From IMG/VR virus record IMGVR_UViG_3300038714_000240, positions 1 to 22,124 of that record: 22,124 bases of DNA, one strand, 5' to 3'. The notes below the pieces were generated by a model, which was not told the DNA's origin, searched no databases, and worked only from the letters and a program-made list of their open reading frames with translations. The position numbers and the translations under genes were made by a program. Origin of the DNA: a virus. Shown here one piece after another: positions 6,468 through 13,057 of this stretch; the stretch's first letter is position 1; every line of letters begins with the position of its first letter.

Positions 6468-6741
6468 TTAAACTATCTTGAAATTTGTGATTGGCGTCTT
6501 CATAGACCTCTTCAATATCGCGCCCTTCAATCCTTACATCAACATTTAAGCCAAATTTCTTAGCACATAATGTCAGATTATGAAAAACAACAATAAAGAA
6601 AGTAGGGACTGTATCTGTAAAGTCCCACTCATAGCCATCTTTCCTAGAACAGTTTTGAACCAGCCTAATTTGTTTATCAAGCTGTTTCATACGTGGTGGA
6701 AACATTCTTAGGAATCGTTGTTCTTTTTGATTAAGTGTCAT
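6457..6741 (-). CDS. Small protein, unknown function
   Basis: The protein has 94 residues. The N-terminus is basic (LNQKEQRFLRMFPPRMKQLDKQIR), followed by a hydrophobic strand-rich middle (TVPTFFIVVFHNLTLCAKKF, about 45-64) and an acidic tail. The hydrophobic patch is too short and too broken for a clear membrane helix. The ATG abuts the stop of the upstream gene (TAATG), and the end overlaps the next gene by 11 bases. The function is unknown. Confidence 0.6.
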   Translation of the reverse strand: MTLNQKEQRFLRMFPPRMKQLDKQIRLVQNCSRKDGYEWDFTDTVPTFFIVVFHNLTLCAKKFGLNVDVRIEGRDIEEVYEDANHKFQDSLNVD

Positions 6742-6920
6742 TAGAAAGGCTGCCCCCAGTTTTCATATTGGTGTAATGTGATTAGACCCTCTTTACATAG
6801 TGCATCTGTGTAATTGTTCCAATCTTCTCTTTTGGCTATGGCATCGCCACGTTTACCAAAAGTTTTAAATAATTGTCTGAAGTCTCGAAGTGCTTCAGCT
6901 TTAGTCATTTTTTTACGCAT
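6741..6920 (-). CDS. Small protein, unknown function
   Basis: The protein has 59 residues, MRKKMTKAEALRDFRQLF through a C-terminal EGLITLHQYENWGQPF. It is basic and helical. Two ATGs lie in tandem (6923 and 6920); GGAG is 3 bases before the first and 6 before the second, so I use the second. The EDWNNYTDALCKEGLIT..QYENW..PF ending looks like a conserved small phage family, but I cannot name it. It overlaps the preceding gene by a few bases. Confidence 0.6.
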   Translation of the reverse strand: MRKKMTKAEALRDFRQLFKTFGKRGDAIAKREDWNNYTDALCKEGLITLHQYENWGQPF

Positions 6921-7173
6921 CATTTTCTCCGTTTACTAAGTTGTTAATAAATCTGCCAGTAGTTTCACCTCTTTCAAAAATGGCATGGACATTGCCATGA
7001 TCGTTAATACCTAGTCTCACTTCTTCAGAATTTAGAAATGGCTCTAGGTAAACTGGCAAATAGTCATCTGTGAGCCACTTGCTATCTTGCTTAAGTTTTA
7101 AGGCCAATAGTTCAGCAGCTGTGAAATCTTTGTCTTTTGAGATAAATTTGCAATTAAGTTTGTAGTCGAACAT
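6913..7173 (-). CDS. Small protein, unknown function
   Basis: The protein has 86 residues (MFDYKLNCKFISKDKDFTAA...), with mixed alpha/beta composition and an acidic C-terminus. It has no signal peptide or membrane segment. It is the first gene after the hairpin at 7203-7227, so its expression probably depends on readthrough or on its own weak promoter. The function is unknown. Confidence 0.6.
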   Translation of the reverse strand: MFDYKLNCKFISKDKDFTAAELLALKLKQDSKWLTDDYLPVYLEPFLNSEEVRLGINDHGNVHAIFERGETTGRFINNLVNGENDA

Positions 7174-7202
7174 GATTTTTGTGAAATAAATTTAATAGAG
7201 AG

Positions 7203-7227
7203 AAAAAGGGAGTCTTTACCAGACTCC
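7203..7227 (-). terminator. Intrinsic terminator or attenuator between the 325-residue gene and the downstream genes
   Basis: On the minus strand GGAGTC (7227-7222) pairs perfectly with GACTCC (7214-7209) around the 7-base loop TGGTAAA, followed by C and TTTTT. The TAA stop of the 325-residue gene lies inside the loop. With only five T after a C, it is probably partial and would lower expression of the genes at 7173-6037. Confidence 0.55.
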
Positions 7228-8193
7228 GTATAGATCTTTAAGCTTTTGCCTAGTGTCAACACCTTCAGCAAATAACTTTCTAAGCTCAGAGTCATCATTT
7301 TGCCAAGCTCTGCAGTCATTTCTCATCTTGTTGTTTTTTTCGATCCTTTCAGCTCTCACTTTGACATACCATTCTTGGTCGAATGAAGCTTTGATAGCAT
7401 CGCACTCAGCTTTAGCTTGAGCAACACCCTCATCAGTAATACGTGCAGCCTGTGTGTGGATCTCTTTAGTCAACCACTTTTCTAGTTGAACTGGTAACTT
7501 AGCGAATCTTTCCCACTTAGCTGCTTGTTTAGCATCTGCTGCTGCTTTTTTCTCTGCAGCTTTCTTAGCTTTCTCTTCGTCAGTAGCTTTCTGAACTTTG
7601 CTCTTGCCAATCATTTCAGTACCATGTCTTTCTGATCTGAACTGTGTGTACTGTGTAAGGTGGCCATTAGCTGAGTTTTCACCATATCTGTAATTCCAGA
7701 TCATGCGAACATAAATCTCAAACTTAGTGGCATCTTTTTTTTCTTGGACAGTAGCATCAGCTGGCAATCCAGCGACATTACCATACTCATAAGTGCAACC
7801 ATAAACACGGCCTTCAATAAGCTGATTAGAATAGTTGATCTTCAAATCTGTTTTATAGATGTACTCTTGATCGGTCATGTGCTGACCAATTCTTTGCTCC
7901 AATAAATTAATAGTAGATAATGCTTGAGCGTGAGCCTCATCAACAATGTTTGCGTAATGTGGGTAGAAACGTGGCTCGTCCCAACCAAATACAGTAGACC
8001 TTTCTTCTAGTCTTTTTTCTGCACGAATAATGTAACGGCCTGTGCTTACATAAGGGAATCTAATGCCCTCTGCTTTGTGATGATCTACTTGGATATTTTT
8101 TTGTTTACAAGTAGCTTGAACTTCAGCAATCAATGCGCTAGTAACTGTCTCAACTAGGTGGTGGCTGATGTGGTTTGGAGTAGTAAAAGTCAT
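7216..8193 (-). CDS. Unknown early protein, 325 residues, with charged coiled-coil segment
   Basis: I do not recognise this gene. The N-terminal two thirds (1-195) has mixed alpha/beta composition with notable aromatic segments (FEIYVRMIWNYRYGEN at about 158-173). A K/A/E-rich helical stretch (about 200-228) is a likely coiled coil or flexible linker, and a helical, W-containing C-terminus follows. It has no signal peptide or membrane helix. It is the first gene of the leftward transcript from the divergent promoter region and is followed by a terminator-like hairpin, so it should be made early and in excess over the genes downstream. There is no convincing Shine-Dalgarno. An abundant DNA-binding or host-takeover protein would fit, but nothing proves it. 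Confidence 0.7.
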   Translation of the reverse strand: MTFTTPNHISHHLVETVTSALIAEVQATCKQKNIQVDHHKAEGIRFPYVSTGRYIIRAEKRLEERSTVFGWDEPRFYPHYANIVDEAHAQALSTINLLEQRIGQHMTDQEYIYKTDLKINYSNQLIEGRVYGCTYEYGNVAGLPADATVQEKKDATKFEIYVRMIWNYRYGENSANGHLTQYTQFRSERHGTEMIGKSKVQKATDEEKAKKAAEKKAAADAKQAAKWERFAKLPVQLEKWLTKEIHTQAARITDEGVAQAKAECDAIKASFDQEWYVKVRAERIEKNNKMRNDCRAWQNDDSELRKLFAEGVDTRQKLKDLYGVW

Positions 8194-8214
8194 TTGCGAG
8201 AAAATGTAAAGGGC

Positions 8215-8228
8215 AGCCTCTTCAGGCT
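8215..8228 (-). promoter_or_regulatory. Hairpin at the predicted 5' end of the leftward early transcript
   Basis: On the minus strand AGCCT-GAAG-AGGCT forms a 5 bp stem with a GNNG tetraloop. It begins 1-2 bases after the predicted transcription start (about 8229-8230) and lies 22 bases before the ATG at 8193. No T-run follows, so it is not a terminator; a 5'-stabilising hairpin is plausible. Confidence 0.45.
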
Positions 8229-8236
8229 ATGAATTA

Positions 8237-8265
8237 ATTATGACTCATTATTAGTAAAACCGCAA
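8237..8265 (-). promoter_or_regulatory. Sigma70-like promoter for the leftward early genes
   Basis: On the minus strand, -35 TTGCGG (8265-8260), a 17-base spacer and -10 CATAAT (8242-8237). The -10 is overlapped by ATGAGTCATAAT, which resembles the box of the divergent promoter. It lies 44 bases upstream of the ATG at 8193. Confidence 0.5.
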
Positions 8266-8324
8266 CACTAAACATCAGTAAACCTGTGAATTATTCAGAT
8301 ATTGTAACTTTCTAATTAAATGGG

Positions 8325-8353
8325 TTTACATAGTTGTATTGATGCGTCATAAT
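8325..8353 (+). promoter_or_regulatory. Sigma70-like promoter for the rightward early genes
   Basis: -35 TTTACA (8325-8330), exactly 17 bases, then -10 CATAAT (8348-8353): five of six consensus bases in each. It is the best promoter match I found in the window. The predicted start is near 8359-8361, and the first gene begins at 8395. Confidence 0.65.
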
Positions 8354-8358
8354 GAGTT

Positions 8359-8380
8359 AGCGGTAAGTACCCGCTTTTTT
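8359..8380 (+). promoter_or_regulatory. Hairpin plus T6 at the 5' end of the rightward early transcript
   Basis: AGCGGTA pairs with TACCCGCT (one bulged C), closing on a short AG loop region, followed by TTTTTT at 8375-8380. It looks like an intrinsic terminator but starts at the predicted +1 of the promoter at 8325-8353. It could therefore stop only transcripts coming from further upstream; for its own transcript it would be a 5' cap-like stem. It sits 14 bases before the ATG at 8395. Confidence 0.5.
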
Positions 8381-8394
8381 ATCTCGCCAGTTTT

Positions 8395-8613
8395 ATGGAA
8401 CAGACACTTACACTCAAGCTTAATGACGAACAGCTTGAAAACTTTGAAAACCTAGTCATGGAGGCAATTAACAACCTTCCTGATGATACAGAAGAGCTAC
8501 TAGCAGCTGATCCAGATAGTCCTGCTGGTACATATAGAGACATTATTAAAGCGATGGCTCAACAGACAAACAGAGGTTGTGCGATCTCTGAGTACATGGG
8601 CTGTGAGGTTTAG
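8395..8613 (+). CDS. Small acidic protein, unknown function
   Basis: The protein has 72 residues (MEQTLTLKLNDEQLENFENL...), strongly acidic and helical, with two cysteines near the C-terminus. It is the first gene of the rightward early operon, so it should be among the first proteins made; small acidic early proteins are often host inhibitors or DNA mimics, but that is only a guess. No Shine-Dalgarno precedes the ATG; instead a hairpin and T-run do. Its TAG is followed 2 bases later by the next ATG. Confidence 0.6.
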   Translation: MEQTLTLKLNDEQLENFENLVMEAINNLPDDTEELLAADPDSPAGTYRDIIKAMAQQTNRGCAISEYMGCEV

Positions 8614-8615
8614 TG

Positions 8616-8855
8616 ATGTCTAAGAATATTACTACTTACGTTTGTGAAGCTGGCACACTACTAAAGTCTTATGACACATTCGTTGCTTTTAAGGCTAAAG
8701 ACTATATGCATTTAGTTACTAAAAAACAGCATAGCAAAACAACTAGCAGACACATCAATGATTTTTTAGGTGGCTCTGAAGTTACTAAAGGTGCTGAAAA
8801 AGTTTCACAAGATTTGCTAGATGCAATGGGTAAATTTATTGAGGCACACCAATGA
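8616..8855 (+). CDS. Small early protein, unknown function
   Basis: The protein has 79 residues (MSKNITTYVCEAGTLLKSYD...), with alpha/beta composition; it is basic in the middle (TKKQHSKTTSRHIN) and helical at the C-terminus. I choose the ATG at 8616, because GAGG lies 7 bases upstream, over a GTG one codon earlier. The N-terminal half has a strand pattern that looks like a small conserved phage family, but I cannot name it. The TGA overlaps the next ATG (ATGA). Confidence 0.65.
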   Translation: MSKNITTYVCEAGTLLKSYDTFVAFKAKDYMHLVTKKQHSKTTSRHINDFLGGSEVTKGAEKVSQDLLDAMGKFIEAHQ

Positions 8856-8983
8856 GAAATTTATTTCTAATGATCGCAATGTCAGGGTTGTTCTATACGA
8901 CCCTATCTGGCACTTTATACGACATGACAGTAGCAGACTGTAACGCTGGTGTTGTCGCTGCTTGTGAGGAGATCGCCAGATGA
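8852..8983 (+). CDS. Very small membrane or exported protein, 43 residues
   Basis: The start MRNLFLMIAMSGLFYTTLSG is a hydrophobic N-terminal segment, followed by an acidic tail with two cysteines (C30, C38). It is linked by ATGA overlaps at both ends, and GAGG precedes the ATG by 7 bases, so translation is well supported despite the size. The hydrophobic stretch (about 4-22) could be a membrane anchor or an uncleaved signal. The function is unknown. Confidence 0.6.
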   Translation: MRNLFLMIAMSGLFYTTLSGTLYDMTVADCNAGVVAACEEIAR

Positions 8984-9201
8984 AATTCGAAGCTACCAAA
9001 GATAAGAAAGAAAATCTTTTTCAAGGTTTCTATATTTTATTTGCTGCAACAACAGCCAAACATCAAGAAGAAGTTGGCCAGATGCTATGCGTCATGCTAA
9101 TGGATTCAGATATTACAAGAGAAGACGCGTGTAATGCGTGTAATAGAGCTATCGAAGCTCACCTTACTGAAAAAAAATTGGAGGAAACTTTTAATGGCTG
9201 A
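8980..9201 (+). CDS. Small protein, unknown function
   Basis: The protein has 73 residues (MKFEATKDKKENLFQGFYIL...), helical, with three cysteines, two in a CNAC pair (about 50-53). A good Shine-Dalgarno (GAGGAG) precedes the ATG by 9 bases. It overlaps its upstream neighbour by ATGA and the next gene by 8 bases. The function is unknown. Confidence 0.6.
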   Translation: MKFEATKDKKENLFQGFYILFAATTAKHQEEVGQMLCVMLMDSDITREDACNACNRAIEAHLTEKKLEETFNG

Positions 9202-9667
9202 TTTTGATTATCAGAAAATGAATGACTATGTTACCGCTGATCCAGAGGTAGCTGAACTTCGTGAAAAAAGAATTTCTACACGAAAGAAAATAGAAGAGTT
9301 GAAAGACTCTGCACGTAGGCATATTGAAAAAATGCACGGCTTGTACTTAGCAAAAACTGCTGTAGTTGGAAAAATATCCTATGAGCCTTGTACAGATGAT
9401 GAAGATTTAGCTCTTGAAAGAACTACAGGCCAATGTGGTGAGTGCTGGGATGATGATTGGAGAACAGCAGCAGAAGTTGTTTTTGATGGACAACTTAGCT
9501 GTTCTATTGCCATCGGAAACTTAGCTAAACAAATTTATAAATTGTCTGAGGACATTAATATAATGTCTAGCTGTATTGAAAGATTAGAAGAAAATCTAAG
9601 AAAGCAGTATAGAGAACAATTTTATAAAGATCAAAAAAAACAAACTACTAAGGAGGTAGAACAATGA
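9194..9667 (+). CDS. Coiled-coil protein, unknown function
   Basis: The protein has 157 residues. The ATG at 9194 has GGAGG 9 bases upstream and overlaps the previous stop by a few codons; an in-frame ATG at 9134 would add 20 residues that belong to the other frame. Helices with heptad character occupy about 18-50 and 115-145. Between them lies a cysteine-containing, acidic and Trp-rich segment (TTGQCGECWDDDW, about 77-89) that might bind metal (CxxC). The function is unknown. Confidence 0.65.
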   Translation: MADFDYQKMNDYVTADPEVAELREKRISTRKKIEELKDSARRHIEKMHGLYLAKTAVVGKISYEPCTDDEDLALERTTGQCGECWDDDWRTAAEVVFDGQLSCSIAIGNLAKQIYKLSEDINIMSSCIERLEENLRKQYREQFYKDQKKQTTKEVEQ

Positions 9668-10065
9668 ACGGAATGCAACGCAATGGCCAGCACTTAGATT
9701 TCACAAATCCAGAGCTGCAGCAATGGCTAAAAGATTGTCCTTTTGAAATAACATCACTACAACAGTTGTTATTCGAGCCAAAGGATAAAAAACAAGTTGA
9801 GCTAGTAGTAGAAATTCCTGTAGACAAATGTGCAGTGAATTTTCAATACTATGGTTTGTCATTAGGTGCTAAGACTAAAGAGTTAGAAGAAAGGTACGAG
9901 AAAATAGATGCAGAATACAAGAAATTAATTGTAAAAGAAGTTAGAGAAAGAAATCCTGTTAAGCTATTAGCTCTAGAGGAAAGAACTTCAAAACTTTTTA
10001 AACAAATGCGTGACATAACTAAAGAGTTACGCGGATTAATAGAGGCTGAAAAAAATAATGTATAA
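9664..10065 (+). CDS. Early protein with coiled-coil C-terminus, unknown function
   Basis: The protein has 133 residues. The N-terminal half is mixed alpha/beta (NGQHLDFTNPELQQWLKDCPF...); the C-terminal half (about 75-130) is a charged helix with heptad pattern. It has the strongest Shine-Dalgarno in the window (AAGGAGG, 7 bases before the ATG), so it is probably made in quantity. Its start overlaps the previous stop (ATGA). The function is unknown. Confidence 0.65.
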   Translation: MNGMQRNGQHLDFTNPELQQWLKDCPFEITSLQQLLFEPKDKKQVELVVEIPVDKCAVNFQYYGLSLGAKTKELEERYEKIDAEYKKLIVKEVRERNPVKLLALEERTSKLFKQMRDITKELRGLIEAEKNNV

Positions 10066-10201
10066 CTCTATCTGTTTAACTTTATTAGTCGTAGCAGCGT
10101 ATACAAATTTGTTGCTGACCATAAAAAAAACTGGCAGAGGAGACCCCTTTAACTCCCATACCAGCTTTAACCCCAAGAACCGCCCCAAACGGCCTAATTA
10201 A
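10058..10201 (+). CDS. Very small single-span membrane protein, 47 residues
   Basis: The protein starts MYNSICLTLLVVAAYTNLLL, a clear hydrophobic helix (about 4-21), followed by KK and a polar basic tail ending NRPKRPN: an N-out or N-in anchor with a soluble 25-residue tail. It overlaps the end of the previous gene by 8 bases and fills the gap before the nuclease gene, with only 8 bases left. The Shine-Dalgarno is weak (GAGG about 12 bases away). The role is unknown. Confidence 0.55.
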   Translation: MYNSICLTLLVVAAYTNLLLTIKKTGRGDPFNSHTSFNPKNRPKRPN

Positions 10202-10209
10202 GTATAACA

Positions 10210-11022
10210 ATGATTATTTCAGAAATCCAGCCAGTTTCAGTAGATTTTGCAAGCTATCAGGCAGATTCTGCATTCAGCGCTAGTGACCTAAAAATTATCA
10301 CTAAGCAAAATGCTAGAGCGCTATGGCACTCAAAGTTTAATGAACTGGCACCGCCAAAAGTTCCTACACCCGCTATGAAATTTGGCACTATGTTCCATGC
10401 CATGATCTTAGAAAACGATTCTTTTTACAGCAAATTTAAAGTTGTAGAAGATAAACGTACTAAAAAAGGTAAAGAACAAGCTCTCGAATATGAGAAACAA
10501 GGTATAACAGTAATCACACCACAAGATGCTGCGTTAGCTGACAATATGCTGCAATCAATATGCAGTAATTCTGTGGCGTGGGAACTATTAGACAAAGGCC
10601 AATCAGAACAAAGTTTCTGGTGGTCACATAGTGCAACTGGTCTAGACCTTAAATGTCGCTGTGACAAGATTAATGGAGACACCATTGTAGATTTAAAAAC
10701 TACAGGAGAAGGTGGCGCGTCCCCAGAAAGTTTTACCAAAACAATTACTAACTTCAACTACCACCTTCAGGCAGCACATTATTTACAAGGCACAAATTGT
10801 AAAAAATTTGTCTTTGTAGTAATAGAAAAAGTATTCCCTTTCAATATAGGAGTTTACGAATTAGATGATGAATTCCTTGATTTAGGTTATGAAATTCAAG
10901 AACAAGCGCTTCTTAAAATATTTGAAGCTAATCAATCTGGAAAATGGCTTGGCTACACCGACACCGAACCAAATGGAATCCAGACCCTCGAAAAACCTTA
11001 CTGGCTCAGCAACAATGACTGA
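10210..11022 (+). CDS. Exonuclease VIII / RecE-like nuclease (PD-(D/E)XK)
   Basis: This 270-residue protein matches the nuclease domain of RecE/exonuclease VIII-like phage enzymes, which resect duplex ends 5' to 3' for single-strand annealing. Visible motifs in order: SASDLKII (23-30), FGTMFHAMILE (58-68, with H63), LKCRCDKI (147-154, D152), the catalytic IVDLKTT (159-165, D161 and K163) and the YHLQAAHYL glutamine motif (184-192, Q187). Length is that of a stand-alone nuclease, not of the long E. coli RecE. It leads a recombination cassette with an annealing protein two genes on. No Shine-Dalgarno is visible. Confidence 0.85.
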   Translation: MIISEIQPVSVDFASYQADSAFSASDLKIITKQNARALWHSKFNELAPPKVPTPAMKFGTMFHAMILENDSFYSKFKVVEDKRTKKGKEQALEYEKQGITVITPQDAALADNMLQSICSNSVAWELLDKGQSEQSFWWSHSATGLDLKCRCDKINGDTIVDLKTTGEGGASPESFTKTITNFNYHLQAAHYLQGTNCKKFVFVVIEKVFPFNIGVYELDDEFLDLGYEIQEQALLKIFEANQSGKWLGYTDTEPNGIQTLEKPYWLSNND

Positions 11023-11881
11023 AACTATTAACCCCACATTTAATATTGAGCAAATTACACCTGACTTTGCTGAATATGTTTTAGAAACAAAAAACTCTAA
11101 AAACAGATCTATGAGACCCGCCAATCTAAGAAGATTGGTTACTGCTATTGACAATGGCGAATGGATAATTACTAATCAAGGTTTGGCCTTTGATAAAGAT
11201 GGTAATTTATTAGATGGTCAACACAGACTTTTAGCGATAGTAAAAACTGGTAAAACATTGCCAATTATGGTTGCTAGAAATATGGATCCTAAAATATTCA
11301 ACTGTGTTGATACTGGTGCTGCTAGAAACGCTGCAGATGGTTTATACATTGAAGGTTGTACATCGTCATCAAAACACTTAGCAGCGGGTATAAAAGTGTA
11401 TTTATTGTATAAAAAATTTCCCAGAGGAAGTTGGACTTATGCCACAATCCCAACTCATTCAGAAATTTTACAAGAATACAAAGACAATCAAGAAACTTAT
11501 CAAGAAATTACACAAAAAATGAGGATTTACCATAATAGATTCCATTTCTTTAACTTGAGTGTTGGTATTCCTATGTACAAATTGATTCAAGAAAAAAATT
11601 ACTCTGAAGAAATTTTGTCAGAATTTTGGACACAGTTCTCTGAGGGGATAAATCTAAATATAGATAATCCTATATTGTCTTTTAGAAATCAAATGATGTC
11701 AAAAGGATTTAGACATAGAGGCTCTGTTTACCAAAGATACCAGTTAAACGCTTTCATTAGATTATTCAATCTCTGGATTAGTGACGTCAAAAAAACTAAG
11801 TTTATGGCACCACCTACTGATTTAAGAGATGTCTTAACAATCCAAGATCCAACACTAGACCAAATCGAGGGAGGCATTTAA
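11015..11881 (+). CDS. DGQHR / ParB-like domain protein
   Basis: This 288-residue protein has a ParB-superfamily-like segment: NLRRLVTAIDNGEW (37-50), NLLDGQHRLLAIVKTG (64-79) with the DGQHR motif at 67-71, and a following CVDTGAARNAAD (97-108). A helical C-terminus follows. I use the ATG at 11015, which overlaps the nuclease stop; an earlier in-frame ATG at 10889 lies deep in the nuclease gene and adds unlikely residues. DGQHR proteins include DndB, but most are uncharacterised. It sits between the nuclease and the annealing protein, so a role in DNA recombination or in recognising modified DNA is possible. Confidence 0.75.
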   Translation: MTETINPTFNIEQITPDFAEYVLETKNSKNRSMRPANLRRLVTAIDNGEWIITNQGLAFDKDGNLLDGQHRLLAIVKTGKTLPIMVARNMDPKIFNCVDTGAARNAADGLYIEGCTSSSKHLAAGIKVYLLYKKFPRGSWTYATIPTHSEILQEYKDNQETYQEITQKMRIYHNRFHFFNLSVGIPMYKLIQEKNYSEEILSEFWTQFSEGINLNIDNPILSFRNQMMSKGFRHRGSVYQRYQLNAFIRLFNLWISDVKKTKFMAPPTDLRDVLTIQDPTLDQIEGGI

Positions 11882-12504
11882 TGAAAAAACCAAATTTAAA
11901 AGGCACTATTCAACCACAGGATATTTACAAAAAAGGTAAATATAGTTATGTGTCATGGGCTAGAACATCTGAATATCTTAATGAACTAGCCGCGGGTTGG
12001 GAGTTTCATCTAGAAATGCCACCAACTTATGAAACAACTGGTGTAGTTTGGGCTGCACCCGATGGCACAGGTTATCTTATGGGCTACTTCACAGATCCAG
12101 AGGGCAAGAAAGGTGCTGTTTATCCGTATTCAATTATGGATAATAGAAATGTACCAGTGAAACTAGATAAAATTTCAGCTAGAGACATTACCGACTCTCA
12201 TAGACGCGGTTTTTGTTTTTGTGCTGCAAAAGAATTTAATCTAGGCAGTGAACTATGGACAGGTAATGAAATTGTTAAAGCTTTAGAGCCTGTTACACCA
12301 TCTAAAAGACAAGCTAATGTTCAGCCCAAACAGAACATAGCAGTTTTAGCACGTGACGCTATTGTGAAATCAACAACTGATGAACAGTTAGCCACACACA
12401 GAGAAACTTTGCGAGAAAGATTTTCAGAGGGGAAAATAACACAAGAACAATATAATAAACTTATAGACCTCATTCAAGCTAGGAGCAAAGCATTATCAGC
12501 ATGA
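11881..12504 (+). CDS. Putative Rad52-like single-strand annealing protein (Sak3/DUF1071-like)
   Basis: This 207-residue protein shows the layout I associate with Sak3-type annealing proteins: an N-terminal KGKYSYVSWARTSEYL (18-33) strand-helix, a central beta segment (WEFHLEMPPTYETTGVVW), and a conserved helix ARDITDSHRRGFCFCAAKEF (100-119) followed by NLGSELWTG. The C-terminal 70 residues are a charged helical tail. It would coat the ssDNA made by the nuclease two genes upstream and anneal homologies. GGGAGG lies 8 bases before the ATG, and its first base is the last base of the preceding stop (TAATG). The family assignment is moderate; the cassette context helps. Confidence 0.6.
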   Translation: MKKPNLKGTIQPQDIYKKGKYSYVSWARTSEYLNELAAGWEFHLEMPPTYETTGVVWAAPDGTGYLMGYFTDPEGKKGAVYPYSIMDNRNVPVKLDKISARDITDSHRRGFCFCAAKEFNLGSELWTGNEIVKALEPVTPSKRQANVQPKQNIAVLARDAIVKSTTDEQLATHRETLRERFSEGKITQEQYNKLIDLIQARSKALSA

Positions 12505-12725
12505 ACCAAATCGAACAGCAATTTTTAACATCTGACCAGTTAGCTAAAAGATATGGACTAAGTCCAGCAACTATTGCTGATTGGAGGAGAAAAAATCGTG
12601 GACCCGATTACTATACACTTCCCAAATATGCGGTATCATCGGGTTCCGCTAAGGTTCGCTATGACATAAGAGTGATCCTTGAATGGGAAAAACAAAACAA
12701 CATTACACCTAAGAACCCTTTTTAA
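12501..12725 (+). CDS. Small helix-turn-helix protein (AlpA/excisionase-like)
   Basis: The protein has 74 residues. FLTSDQLAKRYGLSPATIADW (8-28) is a MerR/AlpA-type helix-turn-helix, followed by a wing with KVRYDIRVILEWEK (51-64), the usual pattern of phage excisionase-like or AlpA regulators. In a phage without a visible integrase, a transcription or replication regulator is the better guess. It overlaps the annealing protein gene by ATGA. Confidence 0.7.
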   Translation: MNQIEQQFLTSDQLAKRYGLSPATIADWRRKNRGPDYYTLPKYAVSSGSAKVRYDIRVILEWEKQNNITPKNPF

Positions 12726-12727
12726 CT

Positions 12728-13057
12728 ATGGCTAAAGTACAACCAGCATTTACGGCTAAATTTAGAGTTGTTGACAACACCAACCCTGTTAATGATTATG
12801 CCCCTGAGAAAAATGTAATTTTTGATTTTACTGCTGAAAATGCACTAAAAGCTGCAGAGTTTTTTATGAAAATGCACGATAAAGCAGAAAAAGAAGGCAC
12901 AACAATTAGGGTCTACACAGACAAAAATCAGTTCCACGAGGAGGCTGGATTTACGCTTTGGGGCGGCATGTGGGGCAATAGTGGTAAACTAGCCCCATTA
13001 CCACCAAAAGACTCATCACAGAGCAAGTCAGAGTCAATAGATGACCTTCCCTTCTAG
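12728..13057 (+). CDS. Putative ssDNA-binding protein with SSB-like acidic tail
   Basis: The protein has 109 residues. The body (1-90) is predicted beta-rich with one helix (AENALKAAEFFMKMHDKAEKE, about 36-56); the end is a Ser-rich linker (PKDSSQSKSES) and a terminal IDDLPF. That tip matches the C-terminal signature of bacterial SSB (acidic residues then PF), which recruits host repair and replication proteins. The body does not show an obvious OB-fold motif. It lies directly after the annealing protein and HTH genes, where phages often encode SSB. It may be a divergent SSB or another protein borrowing the tail. Confidence 0.55.
   Translation: MAKVQPAFTAKFRVVDNTNPVNDYAPEKNVIFDFTAENALKAAEFFMKMHDKAEKEGTTIRVYTDKNQFHEEAGFTLWGGMWGNSGKLAPLPPKDSSQSKSESIDDLPF

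Noticed and set aside
7098-7319. 73-codon minus-strand frame
   Set aside because: It covers parts of two better genes (6913-7173 and 7216-8193) and the terminator hairpin between them.
12501-12725. HTH protein as an excisionase, implying a temperate phage
   Set aside because: No integrase, attachment site or repressor is visible in the window, so lifestyle cannot be inferred from this fold alone.
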